Shown here: in pieces, positions 55,295 through 64,000 of the stretch
How positions within the stretch are numbered: the first letter of the stretch is position 1
Layout: every line of letters begins with the position of its first letter
From: Chromohalobacter nigrandesensis
GTDB lineage: Bacteria > Pseudomonadota > Gammaproteobacteria > Pseudomonadales > Halomonadaceae
Assembly (NCBI RefSeq): GCF_023061285.1
Contig: NZ_JAKGAM010000012.1
Span: 1 to 64,000 of the forward strand
Direction: 5' to 3'
DNA length: 64,000 bases
Made by a program: the position numbers and the translations under genes
Notes under the pieces: model-generated
What the model was told of the DNA's origin: nothing
The model's input: only the letters and a program-made list of their open reading frames with translations
Database searches by the model: none

Positions 55295-55319
55295 CCGCAT
55301 TACTGGGTTTTCCCATAAT
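55291..55319 (+). promoter_or_regulatory. iscR promoter overlapping a possible type 1 IscR site
   Basis: TTGACC (-35, 55291-55296), 17 bp, CATAAT (-10, 55314-55319). The spacer reads GCATTACTGGG, and the TTGACC-N5-TACT-GGG arrangement resembles the IscR type 1 site in the E. coli iscR promoter. The -35 overlaps the trmJ stop codon. Confidence 0.6.
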
Positions 55320-55406
55320 ACAGGCACGTTTCAGGCAAGAAATCCATGCGGATTGAATACCTGCCTGGTCAATCGCTTCATCACCGACGCCCGATCACCT
55401 CGACTT

Positions 55407-55889
55407 ATGCGCTTGACGACCAAGGGACGCTACGCCGTCACCGCGATGCTGGACCTGGCGCTGCATGCCGATGCCGGCCCCATCAGCCTCGCCGACATTT
55501 CCAAACGCCAGGCGATCTCGCTGTCCTATCTGGAACAGCTGTTCGCGCGGCTCAAGCGTGCCGAACTGGTCAGTAGCGTACGTGGCCCGGGCGGCGGTTA
55601 CTTGCTCGCCCATGCGTCCCACGCCATTTCGGTAGCGTCGGTCATCGGCGCGGTGGACGAATCCGTGGACGCGACGCGCTGCCAGGGGCTCTCGGACTGC
55701 CAGCAAGGCGATACCTGCCTGACGCATCATTTGTGGTGCGATCTGTCGGACAAGATTCATGGCTTCCTCGATGCCATCACGCTCGCCGAGCTGGTGGAAC
55801 GCCAGGAAGTCCGCGATATCGCCGCCCGTCAGCAGCGCGTCGCGTCGGAGACGATCAGCACCGATACCATCAGCATTGCCCCGCAATGA
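55407..55889 (+). CDS. iscR: Fe-S cluster assembly transcriptional regulator IscR
   Basis: A 160-residue Rrf2-family regulator that holds a [2Fe-2S] cluster and represses the isc promoter when loaded. The winged helix ([19 protein letters not shown]... [31 protein letters not shown]) is intact, and the cluster ligands appear as [22 protein letters not shown], including the three conserved cysteines and a His. The ATG at 55407 gives the family start ([11 protein letters not shown]); an ORF extension of 40 codons is unlikely. Confidence 0.95.
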   Translation: MRLTTKGRYAVTAMLDLALHADAGPISLADISKRQAISLSYLEQLFARLKRAELVSSVRGPGGGYLLAHASHAISVASVIGAVDESVDATRCQGLSDCQQGDTCLTHHLWCDLSDKIHGFLDAITLAELVERQEVRDIAARQQRVASETISTDTISIAPQ

Positions 55890-55935
55890 TCGTGCGGAGC
55901 AATAGGCGCCAGCGCCATCATCGATACGAGCCGTC

Positions 55936-57084
55936 ATGACCTCACCCGTGTATCTTGACTATGCCGCCACTACCCCCGTCGACCCGCGTGTCGCGGAGGT
56001 CATGGCGCGTCACCTGACACTTGATGGCGTCTACGCCAACCCCGCTTCGCGTAGCCACATGCCGGGATGGCTGGCCGAGCAGGCGGTGGAAAGCGCGCGC
56101 CGCCAAGTCGCCGATTTGATCGCCGCTGACCCGCGTGAGATCGTCTGGACCAGCGGTGCCACCGAGGCCGACAACCTCGCGCTGACCGGCTTCATGCGTG
56201 CCAACCGCGCGCGCGGTCGCCACTTGGTTACCTCACGCATCGAACACAAGGCCGTCGTCGATACCGCCCTAGCGCTCGAGGCCGAGGGCTTCGAGGTGAC
56301 TTGGTTGACGCCCGGCGCGGATGGCCGCGTGACGCCCACGCAGCTCAACGATGCCATGCGCGAGGATACCGTTCTGGTCTCGTTGATGGCCGTCAACAAC
56401 GAGCTGGGCAGCATCCACGAGCTGGCGGCGCTGGCCGAGGTCGTCCACGCCGCCGGCGCGGTCTTCCATGTCGATGCCGCCCAGGCCACCGGCAAGATCG
56501 CGCTGGATGTCAACGCCATGGGCATCGACCTGATGTCGATGTCGGCGCACAAGACCTACGGCCCCAAGGGGGTCGGCGCGCTCTATGTACGCCGCAGCCC
56601 CGACATCCACCTCGACGCGCTGATCCATGGCGGTGGTCACGAGCGCGGCATGCGCTCGGGCACCCTGCCCACGCATCAGATAGCAGGCATGGGTGAAGCG
56701 TTCTCCCTGGCCGCCGACGCGCGAGAAACCGATCACGCCCATGGCCTGACCCTGCGCAAGCGCTTTCTCGACGGCCTCGAGGCATGCGAAGGCGTGCACT
56801 GCAACACGGCGCTCGACGTCTCGGTACCCATGATCGTCAACCTGGCTTTCGACGACGTCGACGGCGAATCGCTACTGATGGCGCTGCGTGCGCTGGCGGT
56901 ATCGACCGGCTCGGCGTGCAACTCGGCCAGTGTCGAGCCATCCTATGTATTGAAGGCCATCGGTACCGATCGTATTCGCGCCTTGGCGTCCATTCGCTTC
57001 AGTTTCGGCCGCTTCACGACCGAAGCGGACATCGACACCGCAAGCGCCGAGCTCCGCCACGCACTCGGTGCCCTACGCAAATGA
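55936..57084 (+). CDS. iscS: Cysteine desulfurase IscS (C-terminally short)
   Basis: A 382-residue class I PLP cysteine desulfurase releasing sulfur from cysteine as persulfide. It has VYLDYAATTPVDPRV, MSAHKTYGPKGVGALYVRR with the PLP lysine, and the mobile loop with the active cysteine, STGSACNSASVEPSYVLKAIG (SSGSACTSASLEPSYVL in E. coli). The protein stops right after RFTTEADIDTASAELRHALGALRK, lacking the about 20-residue C-terminal extension that contacts IscU in E. coli IscS (404 residues). Its N-terminus and core are otherwise standard. It follows iscR and is followed by iscA, with no iscU. Confidence 0.92.
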   Translation: MTSPVYLDYAATTPVDPRVAEVMARHLTLDGVYANPASRSHMPGWLAEQAVESARRQVADLIAADPREIVWTSGATEADNLALTGFMRANRARGRHLVTSRIEHKAVVDTALALEAEGFEVTWLTPGADGRVTPTQLNDAMREDTVLVSLMAVNNELGSIHELAALAEVVHAAGAVFHVDAAQATGKIALDVNAMGIDLMSMSAHKTYGPKGVGALYVRRSPDIHLDALIHGGGHERGMRSGTLPTHQIAGMGEAFSLAADARETDHAHGLTLRKRFLDGLEACEGVHCNTALDVSVPMIVNLAFDDVDGESLLMALRALAVSTGSACNSASVEPSYVLKAIGTDRIRALASIRFSFGRFTTEADIDTASAELRHALGALRK

Positions 57085-57131
57085 TTCGAGGTCGCCGCAC
57101 CGCGCGTCGCGACCCAAGCAAGGAGGTCAAT

Positions 57132-57458
57132 ATGGCTAACATCAGTATCAGTTCCGCTGCCGCCGAACAGATCCAGCATGTGCTCGCCGAGCGCGGCAAT
57201 GGTCTCGGCCTGCGCGTAGCGATCAAGCCCAGCGGCTGCTCGGGCTACAGTTACGTGCTCGACATCGCCGACGAGGTGGGCGCCAACGACGTGCCCTTCG
57301 AGGATCACGGCGTCAAGGTGCTCGTCGACAAGGAGGCGTTGACCATGCTCGACGGCACCGAGGTTGACTACGTCAACGAAGGGCTCAATCGCTACTTTCG
57401 CTTCAACAATCCCAATGCCACCGACGAATGCGGCTGCGGGGAAAGCTTCAGCGTCTAA
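57132..57458 (+). CDS. iscA: Iron-sulfur cluster assembly protein IscA (HesB family)
   Basis: A 108-residue A-type carrier with the three conserved cysteines: C36 in KPSGCSGYSY and the pair in ECGCGESF at the C-terminus. It has a perfect ribosome binding site, AAGGAGGT, before the ATG. In the usual order iscR-iscS-iscU-iscA the scaffold gene iscU stands between iscS and iscA, but here only 47 bp separate them. Confidence 0.93.
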   Translation: MANISISSAAAEQIQHVLAERGNGLGLRVAIKPSGCSGYSYVLDIADEVGANDVPFEDHGVKVLVDKEALTMLDGTEVDYVNEGLNRYFRFNNPNATDECGCGESFSV

Positions 57459-57500
57459 GGGCGCTCAGCCGCCGGGCGTGCGCCAGGTCCGGCGACACGC

Positions 57501-57566
57501 TACAATGACGCGCTTTTTCGACATCCGTCGAGTTTCATGCAACGCGTCGCTTCGAGCGGCGCGTTG
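57501..57566 (+). promoter_or_regulatory. Possible ndk promoter and leader hairpin
   Basis: A TACAAT -10-like hexamer (57501-57506) is followed by a hairpin with an 11-bp stem (CAACGCGTCGC, TTCGA loop, GCGGCGCGTTG, one G-U pair) at 57540-57566, 47 bp before the ndk ATG. The -35 is poor. The hairpin might terminate isc transcription or stabilise the ndk leader. Confidence 0.4.
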
Positions 57567-57613
57567 ACGTATCGATCAAGACCCTCGATTTCAGTCACGG
57601 AGACATTGACCTC

Positions 57614-58039
57614 ATGGCCAACGAACGCACCCTGTCCATCATCAAGCCCGACGCCGTCGCCAAGAACGTCATCGGCGAGATCGAAAGCCGCTTCGAGAAA
57701 GCCGGCCTCAAGATCGTCGCCGCCAAGATGCTCCAGCTTTCCCAGGCCCAGGCCGAGGGCTTCTACGCCGAGCACAAGGAGCGTTCCTTCTTCGGCGATC
57801 TGGTCGGCTTCATGACTTCCGGCCCGGTGATCGTGCAGGTACTGGAAGGCGACAACGCCATCGCCGCCAACCGTGACCTGATGGGCGCGACCAATCCCAA
57901 GGAAGCCGAGGCCGGCACCATCCGCGCCGACTTCGCGCAGTCCATCGACGCCAACGCCGTGCACGGCTCCGACTCGCCGGAATCCGCCGAGCGCGAGATC
58001 GCTTACTTCTTCGGCAGCGAAGAGATCTGCGCACGCTGA
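57614..58039 (+). CDS. ndk: Nucleoside diphosphate kinase
   Basis: A 141-residue kinase that balances nucleoside triphosphate pools by a phospho-histidine intermediate. The active-site motif NAVHGSDS contains the catalytic His near residue 117, and [25 protein letters not shown] opens the protein. Strongly acidic, as typical of halophile Ndk. It is in its standard place before rlmN. Confidence 0.96.
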   Translation: MANERTLSIIKPDAVAKNVIGEIESRFEKAGLKIVAAKMLQLSQAQAEGFYAEHKERSFFGDLVGFMTSGPVIVQVLEGDNAIAANRDLMGATNPKEAEAGTIRADFAQSIDANAVHGSDSPESAEREIAYFFGSEEICAR

Positions 58040-58099
58040 TCGCTTCCCGCGGGGGTCGCAAGGCCCTCGCACCGCCATCCACCGAGCGTACGACCCACC

Positions 58100-59227
58100 A
58101 TGACCCTCGATACCGCCATGCCCCGTACCAACCTTCTCGGCCTAACGCGTGAGGAGATGGAAGCCTTCTTCGTCTCATTGGGCGAGAAGAAATTTCGCGC
58201 CGCCCAGGTGATGAAGTGGATTCACCACGAAGGCTGCGACGACTTCGAGTCGATGACCAATCTCTCGAAGGCGCTACGCACGCGCCTCGAGGAGCTCGCC
58301 GAGGTGCGTGGTCCACGCGTGGTCTACGAAGGCGCCTCGGAGGATGGCACACGCAAGTGGGTTCTCGAGGTCGAGGACGGCAGTTACGTGGAAACCGTGC
58401 TGATCCCTGCCGAGGGCGGCAAGCGTCGCACGCTCTGCGTATCGTCCCAGGTAGGCTGCTCGCTGGATTGCAGCTTCTGCTCTACCGGCAAGCAAGGCTT
58501 TCAGCGCAACCTCACCAGCGCCGAGGTCATCGGCCAGGTGTGGGTGGCCAGCAATAGCTTCGGTGCGCGTCGAGACAGCACCAATCGCCCGGTCACCAAC
58601 GTGGTAATGATGGGCATGGGGGAACCGCTGATGAACTACAATGCCGTCGTGCCGGCCATGAAACTCATGCTCGATGACAACGGTTACGGTCTTTCCAAGC
58701 GCCGCGTTACGCTCTCCACCTCTGGTGTGGTGCCGATGATCGACAAGCTCGGCGATGAGCTCGACGTGAGCCTGGCGGTCTCGCTGCATGCCGCCAACGA
58801 CGAACTGCGCAACGAGTTGGTGCCACTCAACCGCAAGTATGATATCGCCACGCTGCTCGATGCTTGCCGCCGTTATCTCGCCAAGTGCGATGACACGCGC
58901 ATGCTGACCATCGAGTACACCCTGATCAAGGACGTCAACGATCAGCAGCGCCACGCCCAAGAGCTGGCGACGCTGCTCGGCGACCTGCCGTGCAAGATCA
59001 ACTTGATTCCCTTCAATCCATTCCCGCACTCGGGCTACGAGAAGCCTTCACGCAATCAGGTCATGCGCTTTCAGCAATGGCTCGAAGAACTCGGCCATAC
59101 CGCCCCCGTACGCATGACGCGCGGCGATGATATCGATGCCGCCTGCGGCCAGTTGGTGGGACGCGTCAAGGACCGTACCAAGCGTCACGAGCGCTACATT
59201 CAGTCCATTCAGCTCGACGCCGATTGA
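58100..59227 (+). CDS. rlmN: Dual-specificity RNA methyltransferase RlmN
   Basis: A 375-residue radical-SAM enzyme that forms 2-methyladenosine at position 2503 of 23S rRNA and A37 of tRNAs. The [4Fe-4S] motif [11 protein letters not shown] (CxxxCxxC) and the LCVSSQVGC block are present, as is [14 protein letters not shown], and the methyl-accepting cysteine near the C-terminus is in [10 protein letters not shown] second ATG at codon 7 (58118) is an alternative start. Confidence 0.96.
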   Translation: MTLDTAMPRTNLLGLTREEMEAFFVSLGEKKFRAAQVMKWIHHEGCDDFESMTNLSKALRTRLEELAEVRGPRVVYEGASEDGTRKWVLEVEDGSYVETVLIPAEGGKRRTLCVSSQVGCSLDCSFCSTGKQGFQRNLTSAEVIGQVWVASNSFGARRDSTNRPVTNVVMMGMGEPLMNYNAVVPAMKLMLDDNGYGLSKRRVTLSTSGVVPMIDKLGDELDVSLAVSLHAANDELRNELVPLNRKYDIATLLDACRRYLAKCDDTRMLTIEYTLIKDVNDQQRHAQELATLLGDLPCKINLIPFNPFPHSGYEKPSRNQVMRFQQWLEELGHTAPVRMTRGDDIDAACGQLVGRVKDRTKRHERYIQSIQLDAD

Positions 59228-59331
59228 GCGTCGCCTTGACTTCACTGAGGTGCGGCGCTTTGATGGGACACTGCTAGATGACGAATACCGTCGCATCGCA
59301 CCGATTGATGCCATTATTTCGAGAGGGCTCC

Positions 59332-60072
59332 ATGACGCGCCGCCATCGTCCACCTTCGATCCGCTCGTTGAGTGCCGCGATGTCGCTCGTCTGGCTTTTG
59401 AGCGGTTGCGCCGTCCAGGTCGAAAGCAATTCCCCCTATGCATCACCGGATAACGGCCAAGCGGTATCGGCGTATACCGAACTAGGATTGGCCTATCTCA
59501 AGCGCGATAACTTGACCCGCGCCCGCGATGCGCTGGAACACGCCTTGAAACTGGGGCCTGACGACCCACGGGCACTGGAAAGCATGGCGCTCATCTATCA
59601 ACGTCAGGACGAGCCAGCACTCGCCGAAGAATATTTCGAACGTGCGTTGGATGCCGACGACGATTATACTCGCGCGCGCAACAACTACGCTGCATTTCTG
59701 TACGATGAGGGCAGGCTCGACGCCGCCTGTACGCAACTGCAGCAAGCAGCACAAGACACCACATATGACAATCGCGCCCAATTGCTTGCCAATCTGGGCC
59801 GATGCCGGTTCGAGCAAGGCGATCTCGATACCGCGCGACGTCCGCTGGAACAGGCCATCGCATCCGACTCACGCGATGTACAAAGCCTGCTCCTGCTGGC
59901 CAGACTCGACCATACGCAGGGTCATGATGAACGTGCCTGGGAACGCTTGCAGCGTTTTTTCACCTTGACCGAGGCGACTCCTGAAAGTCTCGAGTTGGCG
60001 AGCGAAATCGCTCGCGCACGGGGCGACGAGGAAGCCGCGGCCTTTTATCATCGGCAGCATGACGATTCCTGA
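59332..60072 (+). CDS. pilW: Type IV pilus biogenesis/stability lipoprotein PilW (PilF)
   Basis: A 246-residue TPR lipoprotein needed for type IV pilus secretin assembly in pseudomonads. Signal peptide with lipobox LLSGC (Cys near residue 26), then about six TPR motifs (AYTELGLAYLKRDNLTRARDALEHALKLGPDDPRALESMALIY...). The ATG at 59332 has GAGAGGG upstream; the ORF extends further upstream but the lipobox fixes this start. Between rlmN and rodZ as in pseudomonads. Confidence 0.88.
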   Translation: MTRRHRPPSIRSLSAAMSLVWLLSGCAVQVESNSPYASPDNGQAVSAYTELGLAYLKRDNLTRARDALEHALKLGPDDPRALESMALIYQRQDEPALAEEYFERALDADDDYTRARNNYAAFLYDEGRLDAACTQLQQAAQDTTYDNRAQLLANLGRCRFEQGDLDTARRPLEQAIASDSRDVQSLLLLARLDHTQGHDERAWERLQRFFTLTEATPESLELASEIARARGDEEAAAFYHRQHDDS

Positions 60073-60113
60073 GGCATGATCCGACCACACGAATTCGAGA
60101 AGGATGCTCTGGC

Positions 60114-61211
60114 ATGAGCGACACTCACGAACAACACATCTCCCCCGCTCCTTCCGAGGGTCAAGAGCCTCCGGGCACTCGGCTGAAGCGCGAGCGTGAG
60201 CGACAGGGTCTATCGCTGGAAGAAGTCGCCGATCAGCTCAACCTCCGACCCGCCGTGGTCACCGGTCTGGAAGAAGATCAATACGATCAAGTTCCCATCG
60301 CCACCTATCGACGGGGTTATCTGCGCGCCTACGCCAAATTGCTGGGACTCGACGACAAGCGTGTGGCGCAGGAATACGACGCCTTGCATGGCCGCGACGA
60401 CCTCGACCGCAAGGTCACCGCACCGGCGTATCGCTCACAACCGTCCTCACGGATCGGCACCTGGGCCTTCAGATTGGTCACGCTACTCATCATCGTCGGC
60501 TTGATCGGCTTGACGCTGCTCTGGTGGCAAAGTCGTCAGGGCAACGAGTTCTTCGGCCTCGGCGATGAGCCTGCCGCCATGGAAAGCGCGGATAATGATA
60601 GCGCCACCCAAGGCAGCGCCGGAGACGAGACCATGGCAAACGACGCTGCCAACGACGACACGCAACGCGACGCTGCTAATGACGACACGCAACGCGACGC
60701 TGACGCATCGCAGGCCACCACGGACGCGCAGGGCAACGCGAGCGAACAGGACACCCTGCCGCCGCTGCCCGACGAGAATGACAGCCTGGGACTGGTCGAG
60801 AGCGACGATGCGCGCGCTGATGACACCTCGAACGATGACGCTGCCAACCGCGACGATGTCGACGCACAGGGCGCAAACGTCGTCGACAACGACACCTCGT
60901 CGGAGGCCAGGTCCGCTACGCAGGACGACGATAGCGATAGCGCAAGCGACAATCCAAGCGCGAACAGCGCCAATAGCCTGACACTGACCTTCGACGAGCA
61001 GTCATGGACCGAGATCTATGATGCTGACGATCAACGCCTGCTGGCAGGACTGCAAGATCCCGAAACCGATATCCAGCTAGAAGGCACGCCGCCGTTTCGC
61101 CTGACCATTGGCAACGCCACCGGCGTCGAGCTTCGCTATCAGGGCGAGGATATCGACCTGAGCCAGCATACCGGCGGCAACAACGTCGCCCGCTTCACCT
61201 TGGGAGAGTGA
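60114..61211 (+). CDS. rodZ: Cytoskeleton protein RodZ (HTH, TM, DUF4115)
   Basis: A 365-residue cell-shape protein linking MreB to the cell wall. It has a Cro/CI-type HTH domain ([36 protein letters not shown], residues 22-60), one transmembrane helix ([20 protein letters not shown], near 125), a long acidic low-complexity linker of about 120 residues very rich in D, A, N and T with a repeated DDTQRDAAN unit, and a C-terminal DUF4115 beta-domain ([24 protein letters not shown]). The acid-rich periplasmic linker is consistent with a halophile. Confidence 0.9.
   Translation: MSDTHEQHISPAPSEGQEPPGTRLKRERERQGLSLEEVADQLNLRPAVVTGLEEDQYDQVPIATYRRGYLRAYAKLLGLDDKRVAQEYDALHGRDDLDRKVTAPAYRSQPSSRIGTWAFRLVTLLIIVGLIGLTLLWWQSRQGNEFFGLGDEPAAMESADNDSATQGSAGDETMANDAANDDTQRDAANDDTQRDADASQATTDAQGNASEQDTLPPLPDENDSLGLVESDDARADDTSNDDAANRDDVDAQGANVVDNDTSSEARSATQDDDSDSASDNPSANSANSLTLTFDEQSWTEIYDADDQRLLAGLQDPETDIQLEGTPPFRLTIGNATGVELRYQGEDIDLSQHTGGNNVARFTLGE
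60653..60706 (+). repeat. 27-bp direct repeat inside rodZ
   Basis: Two in-frame 27-bp units encoding NDDTQRDAA and NDDTQRDAD lie in the linker region. The nucleotide copies are nearly identical. In-frame expansion of a disordered linker. Confidence 0.7.
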
Positions 61212-61218
61212 TACGCCC

Positions 61219-62334
61219 ATGCATATGCAATCTCCGATTCAACGACGCAAGTCACGCCAGATTCATGTCGGGAATGTCCCCGTCGGTGGTGGCGCGCCCA
61301 TCGCCGTTCAAAGCATGACCAACACCGACACCCTGGACGTCGCCGCCACTGTGGCGCAGATCCGCCAGCTCGAGGCTGCGGGAGCGGACATCGTGCGCGT
61401 CTCGGTGCCCACCATGGAGGCCGCCGAGGCCTTCGGCCAGATCAAGCGCGAGGTCGCGGTCCCCCTGGTTGCCGATATTCACTTCGACTACCGGATCGCC
61501 CTGCGCGTGGCGGAACTGGGCGTCGACTGCCTGCGCATCAATCCCGGCAACATCGGCCGCGAAGACCGCGTGCGTGCGGTGGTCGATGCCGCCCGCGAAC
61601 ATGGCATTCCAATCCGCATCGGCGTCAACGCCGGATCGCTGGAAAAGGATCTGCAGAAAAAATACGGCGAACCGACGCCAGAAGCGCTGGTCGAATCCGC
61701 CATGCGGCATATCGAGCATCTCGACCGCCTCGACTTCCAGGACTTCAAGGTCAGCGTCAAGGCTTCCGACGTGTTCATGGCGGTGGCTGCCTATCGCCAG
61801 CTCGCGCAGCGTATCGACCAGCCTCTGCACCTGGGCATCACCGAGGCCGGTGGCTTGCGCTCGGGTACCGTGAAGTCCTCGATCGGACTGGGCATGCTGT
61901 TGATGGAAGGCATCGGCGACACCATCCGCGTCTCGCTGGCGGCCGATCCCGTCGAGGAAATCAAGGTCGGCTACGACATGCTCAAGAGCCTGCGCCTGCG
62001 CTCCAAAGGCATCAACTTCGTCGCCTGTCCGAGTTGCTCGCGCCAGAATTTCGACGTCATCGGCACCATGAACGCCCTCGAGGAACGCCTCGACGACATC
62101 ATGACGCCGCTCGATGTCTCGGTTATCGGCTGCGTGGTCAATGGCCCCGGCGAGGCCAAGGAAAGCGATATCGGCCTTACCGGCGGCGATCCGGCCAACC
62201 TTGTCTACATCGACGGCAAGCCGGCCAGCAAGCTTCGCAACGACCACTTGGTCGACGACCTGGAAGCGCTGATCCGCGATAAGGTCCGCGAAAAAGAGGC
62301 CCGCGAACGCGATACCATCGCCCGCGAGGCATAA
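61219..62334 (+). CDS. ispG: 4-hydroxy-3-methylbut-2-en-1-yl diphosphate synthase (flavodoxin)
   Basis: A 371-residue [4Fe-4S] enzyme of the MEP isoprenoid pathway. Motifs: [19 protein letters not shown] at the N-terminus, [38 protein letters not shown], and the cluster cysteines in [13 protein letters not shown] and [17 protein letters not shown]. Two ATGs start it (61219 and 61225). It lies between rodZ and hisS, as is standard. Confidence 0.96.
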   Translation: MHMQSPIQRRKSRQIHVGNVPVGGGAPIAVQSMTNTDTLDVAATVAQIRQLEAAGADIVRVSVPTMEAAEAFGQIKREVAVPLVADIHFDYRIALRVAELGVDCLRINPGNIGREDRVRAVVDAAREHGIPIRIGVNAGSLEKDLQKKYGEPTPEALVESAMRHIEHLDRLDFQDFKVSVKASDVFMAVAAYRQLAQRIDQPLHLGITEAGGLRSGTVKSSIGLGMLLMEGIGDTIRVSLAADPVEEIKVGYDMLKSLRLRSKGINFVACPSCSRQNFDVIGTMNALEERLDDIMTPLDVSVIGCVVNGPGEAKESDIGLTGGDPANLVYIDGKPASKLRNDHLVDDLEALIRDKVREKEARERDTIAREA

Positions 62335-62374
62335 TGCGCCGCTCGCGCGCCCCGTACCGGTTCAGGAGTCAGCA

Positions 62375-63661
62375 TTGAGCAACAAGATCCAGGCCATCCG
62401 TGGCATGAACGATCTGCTACCGGAGCAGTCGCCTGTTTGGCAATACTTCGAGCGTCAGATCCAGCATCTCATGCAGCGCTATGGGTATAGCGAAATCCGC
62501 ACGCCCATCATCGAGCAGACGACGCTTTTCAAGCGTTCGATCGGCGAAGTGACCGATATCGTCGAGAAGGAGATGTACACCTTCGAGGATCGTAACGGCG
62601 ATAGCCTCACGCTGCGTCCCGAAGGCACCGCCAGTTGCGTGCGTGCGGCGTTGGAGAACGGTCTGCTTTACAACCAGACCCAGCGCCTGTGGTACCAGGG
62701 CCCGATGTTCCGCCACGAGCGCCCGCAAAAAGGACGCTATCGCCAGTTCCACCAGGTCGGCGTGGAAGCCTACGGCATGCACGGGCCGGACATCGATGTC
62801 GAGATGATCCTGCTCAGCGCGCGGCTGTGGGAAGCGCTCGGCTTGATGCCCCACGTCCAGTTGGAACTCAACTCGCTGGGCTCCAACGAAGCCCGAGCCG
62901 CCTACCGCGATGCGCTGGTCGCCTACTTCGAGGCGCATGCCGATGTCCTCGACGAGGATTCCCGGCGCCGTCTGAGTACCAACCCGCTGCGCATCCTGGA
63001 CTCCAAGAATCCCGATATGGCGGCGATGCTCGCCGACGCGCCGCGCTTGATGGATCACCTCGACGAAGAATCGCGTGTTCACTTCGCCGAGCTCACCGCC
63101 ATGCTCGAGGCCGCCGGCATCGATTACATCATCAACCCGCGGCTGGTGCGGGGGCTGGACTATTACAGTCGAACCGTGTTCGAGTGGACCACCCAGGCGC
63201 TGGGCAGCCAGGGCACGGTCTGTGCCGGCGGTCGCTACGACGATCTCGTCGAACAGCTCGGCGGCAAGCCCACGCCCGGCGTAGGGTTTGCCATGGGCGT
63301 CGAGCGCCTGATCCTGTTGCTCGAAACGCTCGATCTGATCCCCGAGACCGCGCGACCGCGCACCGATGTCTACCTGACGGCCGTGGGCGATGCCGCCATT
63401 CGCGAAGCGATGCTGCTGAGCGAACGCCTGCGTACCGCGCTGCCTGGCATGCATCTGCAACTGCATTGCGGCGGTGGCAGTTTCAAGAGCCAGATCAAGA
63501 AAGCCGACAAGAGCGGGGCCCGCATGGCACTGTTACTCGGCGAGGATGAGCTGGCCAGCGGTCAAGTAGGGATCAAATTCCTGCGTGAAGATCGCGATCA
63601 AGAAAGCGTGGCCCTCGATGCGCTCACGGCGCGTCTCCAGACGCTTCTCGCGGAGGCTTGA
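62375..63661 (+). CDS. hisS: Histidyl-tRNA synthetase
   Basis: A 428-residue class II aminoacyl-tRNA synthetase. The start is a TTG with AGGAG seven bases upstream, giving [20 protein letters not shown], which aligns with the family (the first residue is fMet). Motifs: [59 protein letters not shown] (motif 2), [15 protein letters not shown] and [14 protein letters not shown] (histidine loops), [10 protein letters not shown] (motif 3). Confidence 0.97.
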   Translation: MSNKIQAIRGMNDLLPEQSPVWQYFERQIQHLMQRYGYSEIRTPIIEQTTLFKRSIGEVTDIVEKEMYTFEDRNGDSLTLRPEGTASCVRAALENGLLYNQTQRLWYQGPMFRHERPQKGRYRQFHQVGVEAYGMHGPDIDVEMILLSARLWEALGLMPHVQLELNSLGSNEARAAYRDALVAYFEAHADVLDEDSRRRLSTNPLRILDSKNPDMAAMLADAPRLMDHLDEESRVHFAELTAMLEAAGIDYIINPRLVRGLDYYSRTVFEWTTQALGSQGTVCAGGRYDDLVEQLGGKPTPGVGFAMGVERLILLLETLDLIPETARPRTDVYLTAVGDAAIREAMLLSERLRTALPGMHLQLHCGGGSFKSQIKKADKSGARMALLLGEDELASGQVGIKFLREDRDQESVALDALTARLQTLLAEA

Positions 63662-63722
63662 AGGACAAAGCTTGAACAACGAAGCGCCGTTTCGTACGCA
63701 CAGCCATTGAAGGAGACCGCCC

Positions 63723-64000
63723 GTGGCGGAGCTTATTACTAGCGAAGATGAACAGCTTGAGACGCTCAAGCGCTGGTGGAAAGAGTACGGCATGGCGATC
63801 ATCGCCGGCATCGTGTTGGCCGGCGCTGGCGTTTTCGCCTGGCATGCCTGGCAGGATTACCAGACCTCTCAAGCGGAGGCAGCCTCGCAACGCTACCAGC
63901 AGCTCACGATGCTGATGCAGCAACCGCAGATGAGTGATGCGCAACGCGAACAGGCCACGAGCATGATCGATGGCTTGGAAAGCGAGCATGGCGGCACCCT
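63723..64000 (+). CDS. yfgM: YfgM family protein, 5' part only
   Basis: The first 92 codons of a gene that runs past the end of the window. The GTG start has AAGGAG seven bases upstream. The protein opens with AELITSEDEQLETLKRWWKEYG, followed by one membrane helix (MAIIAGIVLAGAGVFAWHAW), as in YfgM, the ancillary SecYEG subunit that precedes bamB in gammaproteobacteria. Only the N-terminal anchor and the start of the TPR region are visible. Confidence 0.88.
   Translation, partial: MAELITSEDEQLETLKRWWKEYGMAIIAGIVLAGAGVFAWHAWQDYQTSQAEAASQRYQQLTMLMQQPQMSDAQREQATSMIDGLESEHGGT

Overview
The window is a GC-rich gammaproteobacterial chromosome segment. Gene content, gene order (dapA-bamC-MBL-purC; queA-tgt-yajC-secD-secF; trmJ-iscR-iscS; ndk-rlmN-pilW-rodZ-ispG-hisS-yfgM) and acid-rich proteins (notably RodZ) suggest a halophile of the Halomonadaceae, close to Chromohalobacter/Halomonas. 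This assignment is inferred from content; no search was run. There is no rRNA, prophage, insertion sequence with a transposase, or CRISPR array. One tRNA (Leu, anticodon CAA) is present.

Layout. 0-10 kb: an amino-acid ABC binding protein, an AbrB-type membrane protein, an O6-methylguanine methyltransferase preceded by a remnant Ada-like leader ORF, two copies of a ~140-bp inverted-repeat element, a LysR-MdaB pair, an MFS carrier and an NfeD-SPFH pair. 10.07-10.85 kb: a compact Fic toxin / YhfG-type antitoxin module whose 52-residue antitoxin has the SxxxEG Fic-inhibition motif. 10.86-17.2 kb: the arginine succinyltransferase (AST) operon astC-aruF-astA/aruG-astD-astB on the minus strand, without astE, and with a nine-copy 7-bp repeat in front of astD. 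17.4-36 kb: mostly housekeeping and metabolic genes (SDR, TrmO, PurC, MBL, BamC, DapA, Bcp, PerM-like, TusA-like, BepA, GlxA-type regulator, FabV, glutathione peroxidase, NUDIX, MFS/TetR pair, AidB-like acyl-CoA dehydrogenase, LysE). 36-43.4 kb: MliC-like lipoprotein, EAL phosphodiesterase, tRNA-Leu, queA-tgt and the Sec auxiliary operon.

43.4-53.6 kb is the most notable accessory block. A PAS-AAA+ sigma-54 activator diverges from a seven-gene cluster that starts at a near-consensus -24/-12 promoter: guanidinobutyrase (GbuA-like), a YjiH-type membrane protein, a ThDP decarboxylase (AruI-like), an NCS1 permease, a nitrilase-family amidase, an MBL hydrolase and an aldehyde dehydrogenase. Together these can convert 2-ketoarginine or related guanidino compounds to 4-aminobutyrate and urea, so the window holds two arginine/guanidino catabolic routes.

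53.6-64 kb: SuhB whose metal-binding residues are all replaced (a likely pseudoenzyme), TrmJ, a reduced isc locus (iscR-iscS-iscA with no iscU, hscBA or fdx, and an IscS lacking the usual C-terminal extension), then ndk, rlmN, pilW, rodZ, ispG, hisS and the start of yfgM, which runs off the window. A recurring feature is short tandem repeats placed at gene boundaries (upstream of astD, astB start, queA stop/tgt start, trmO stop).
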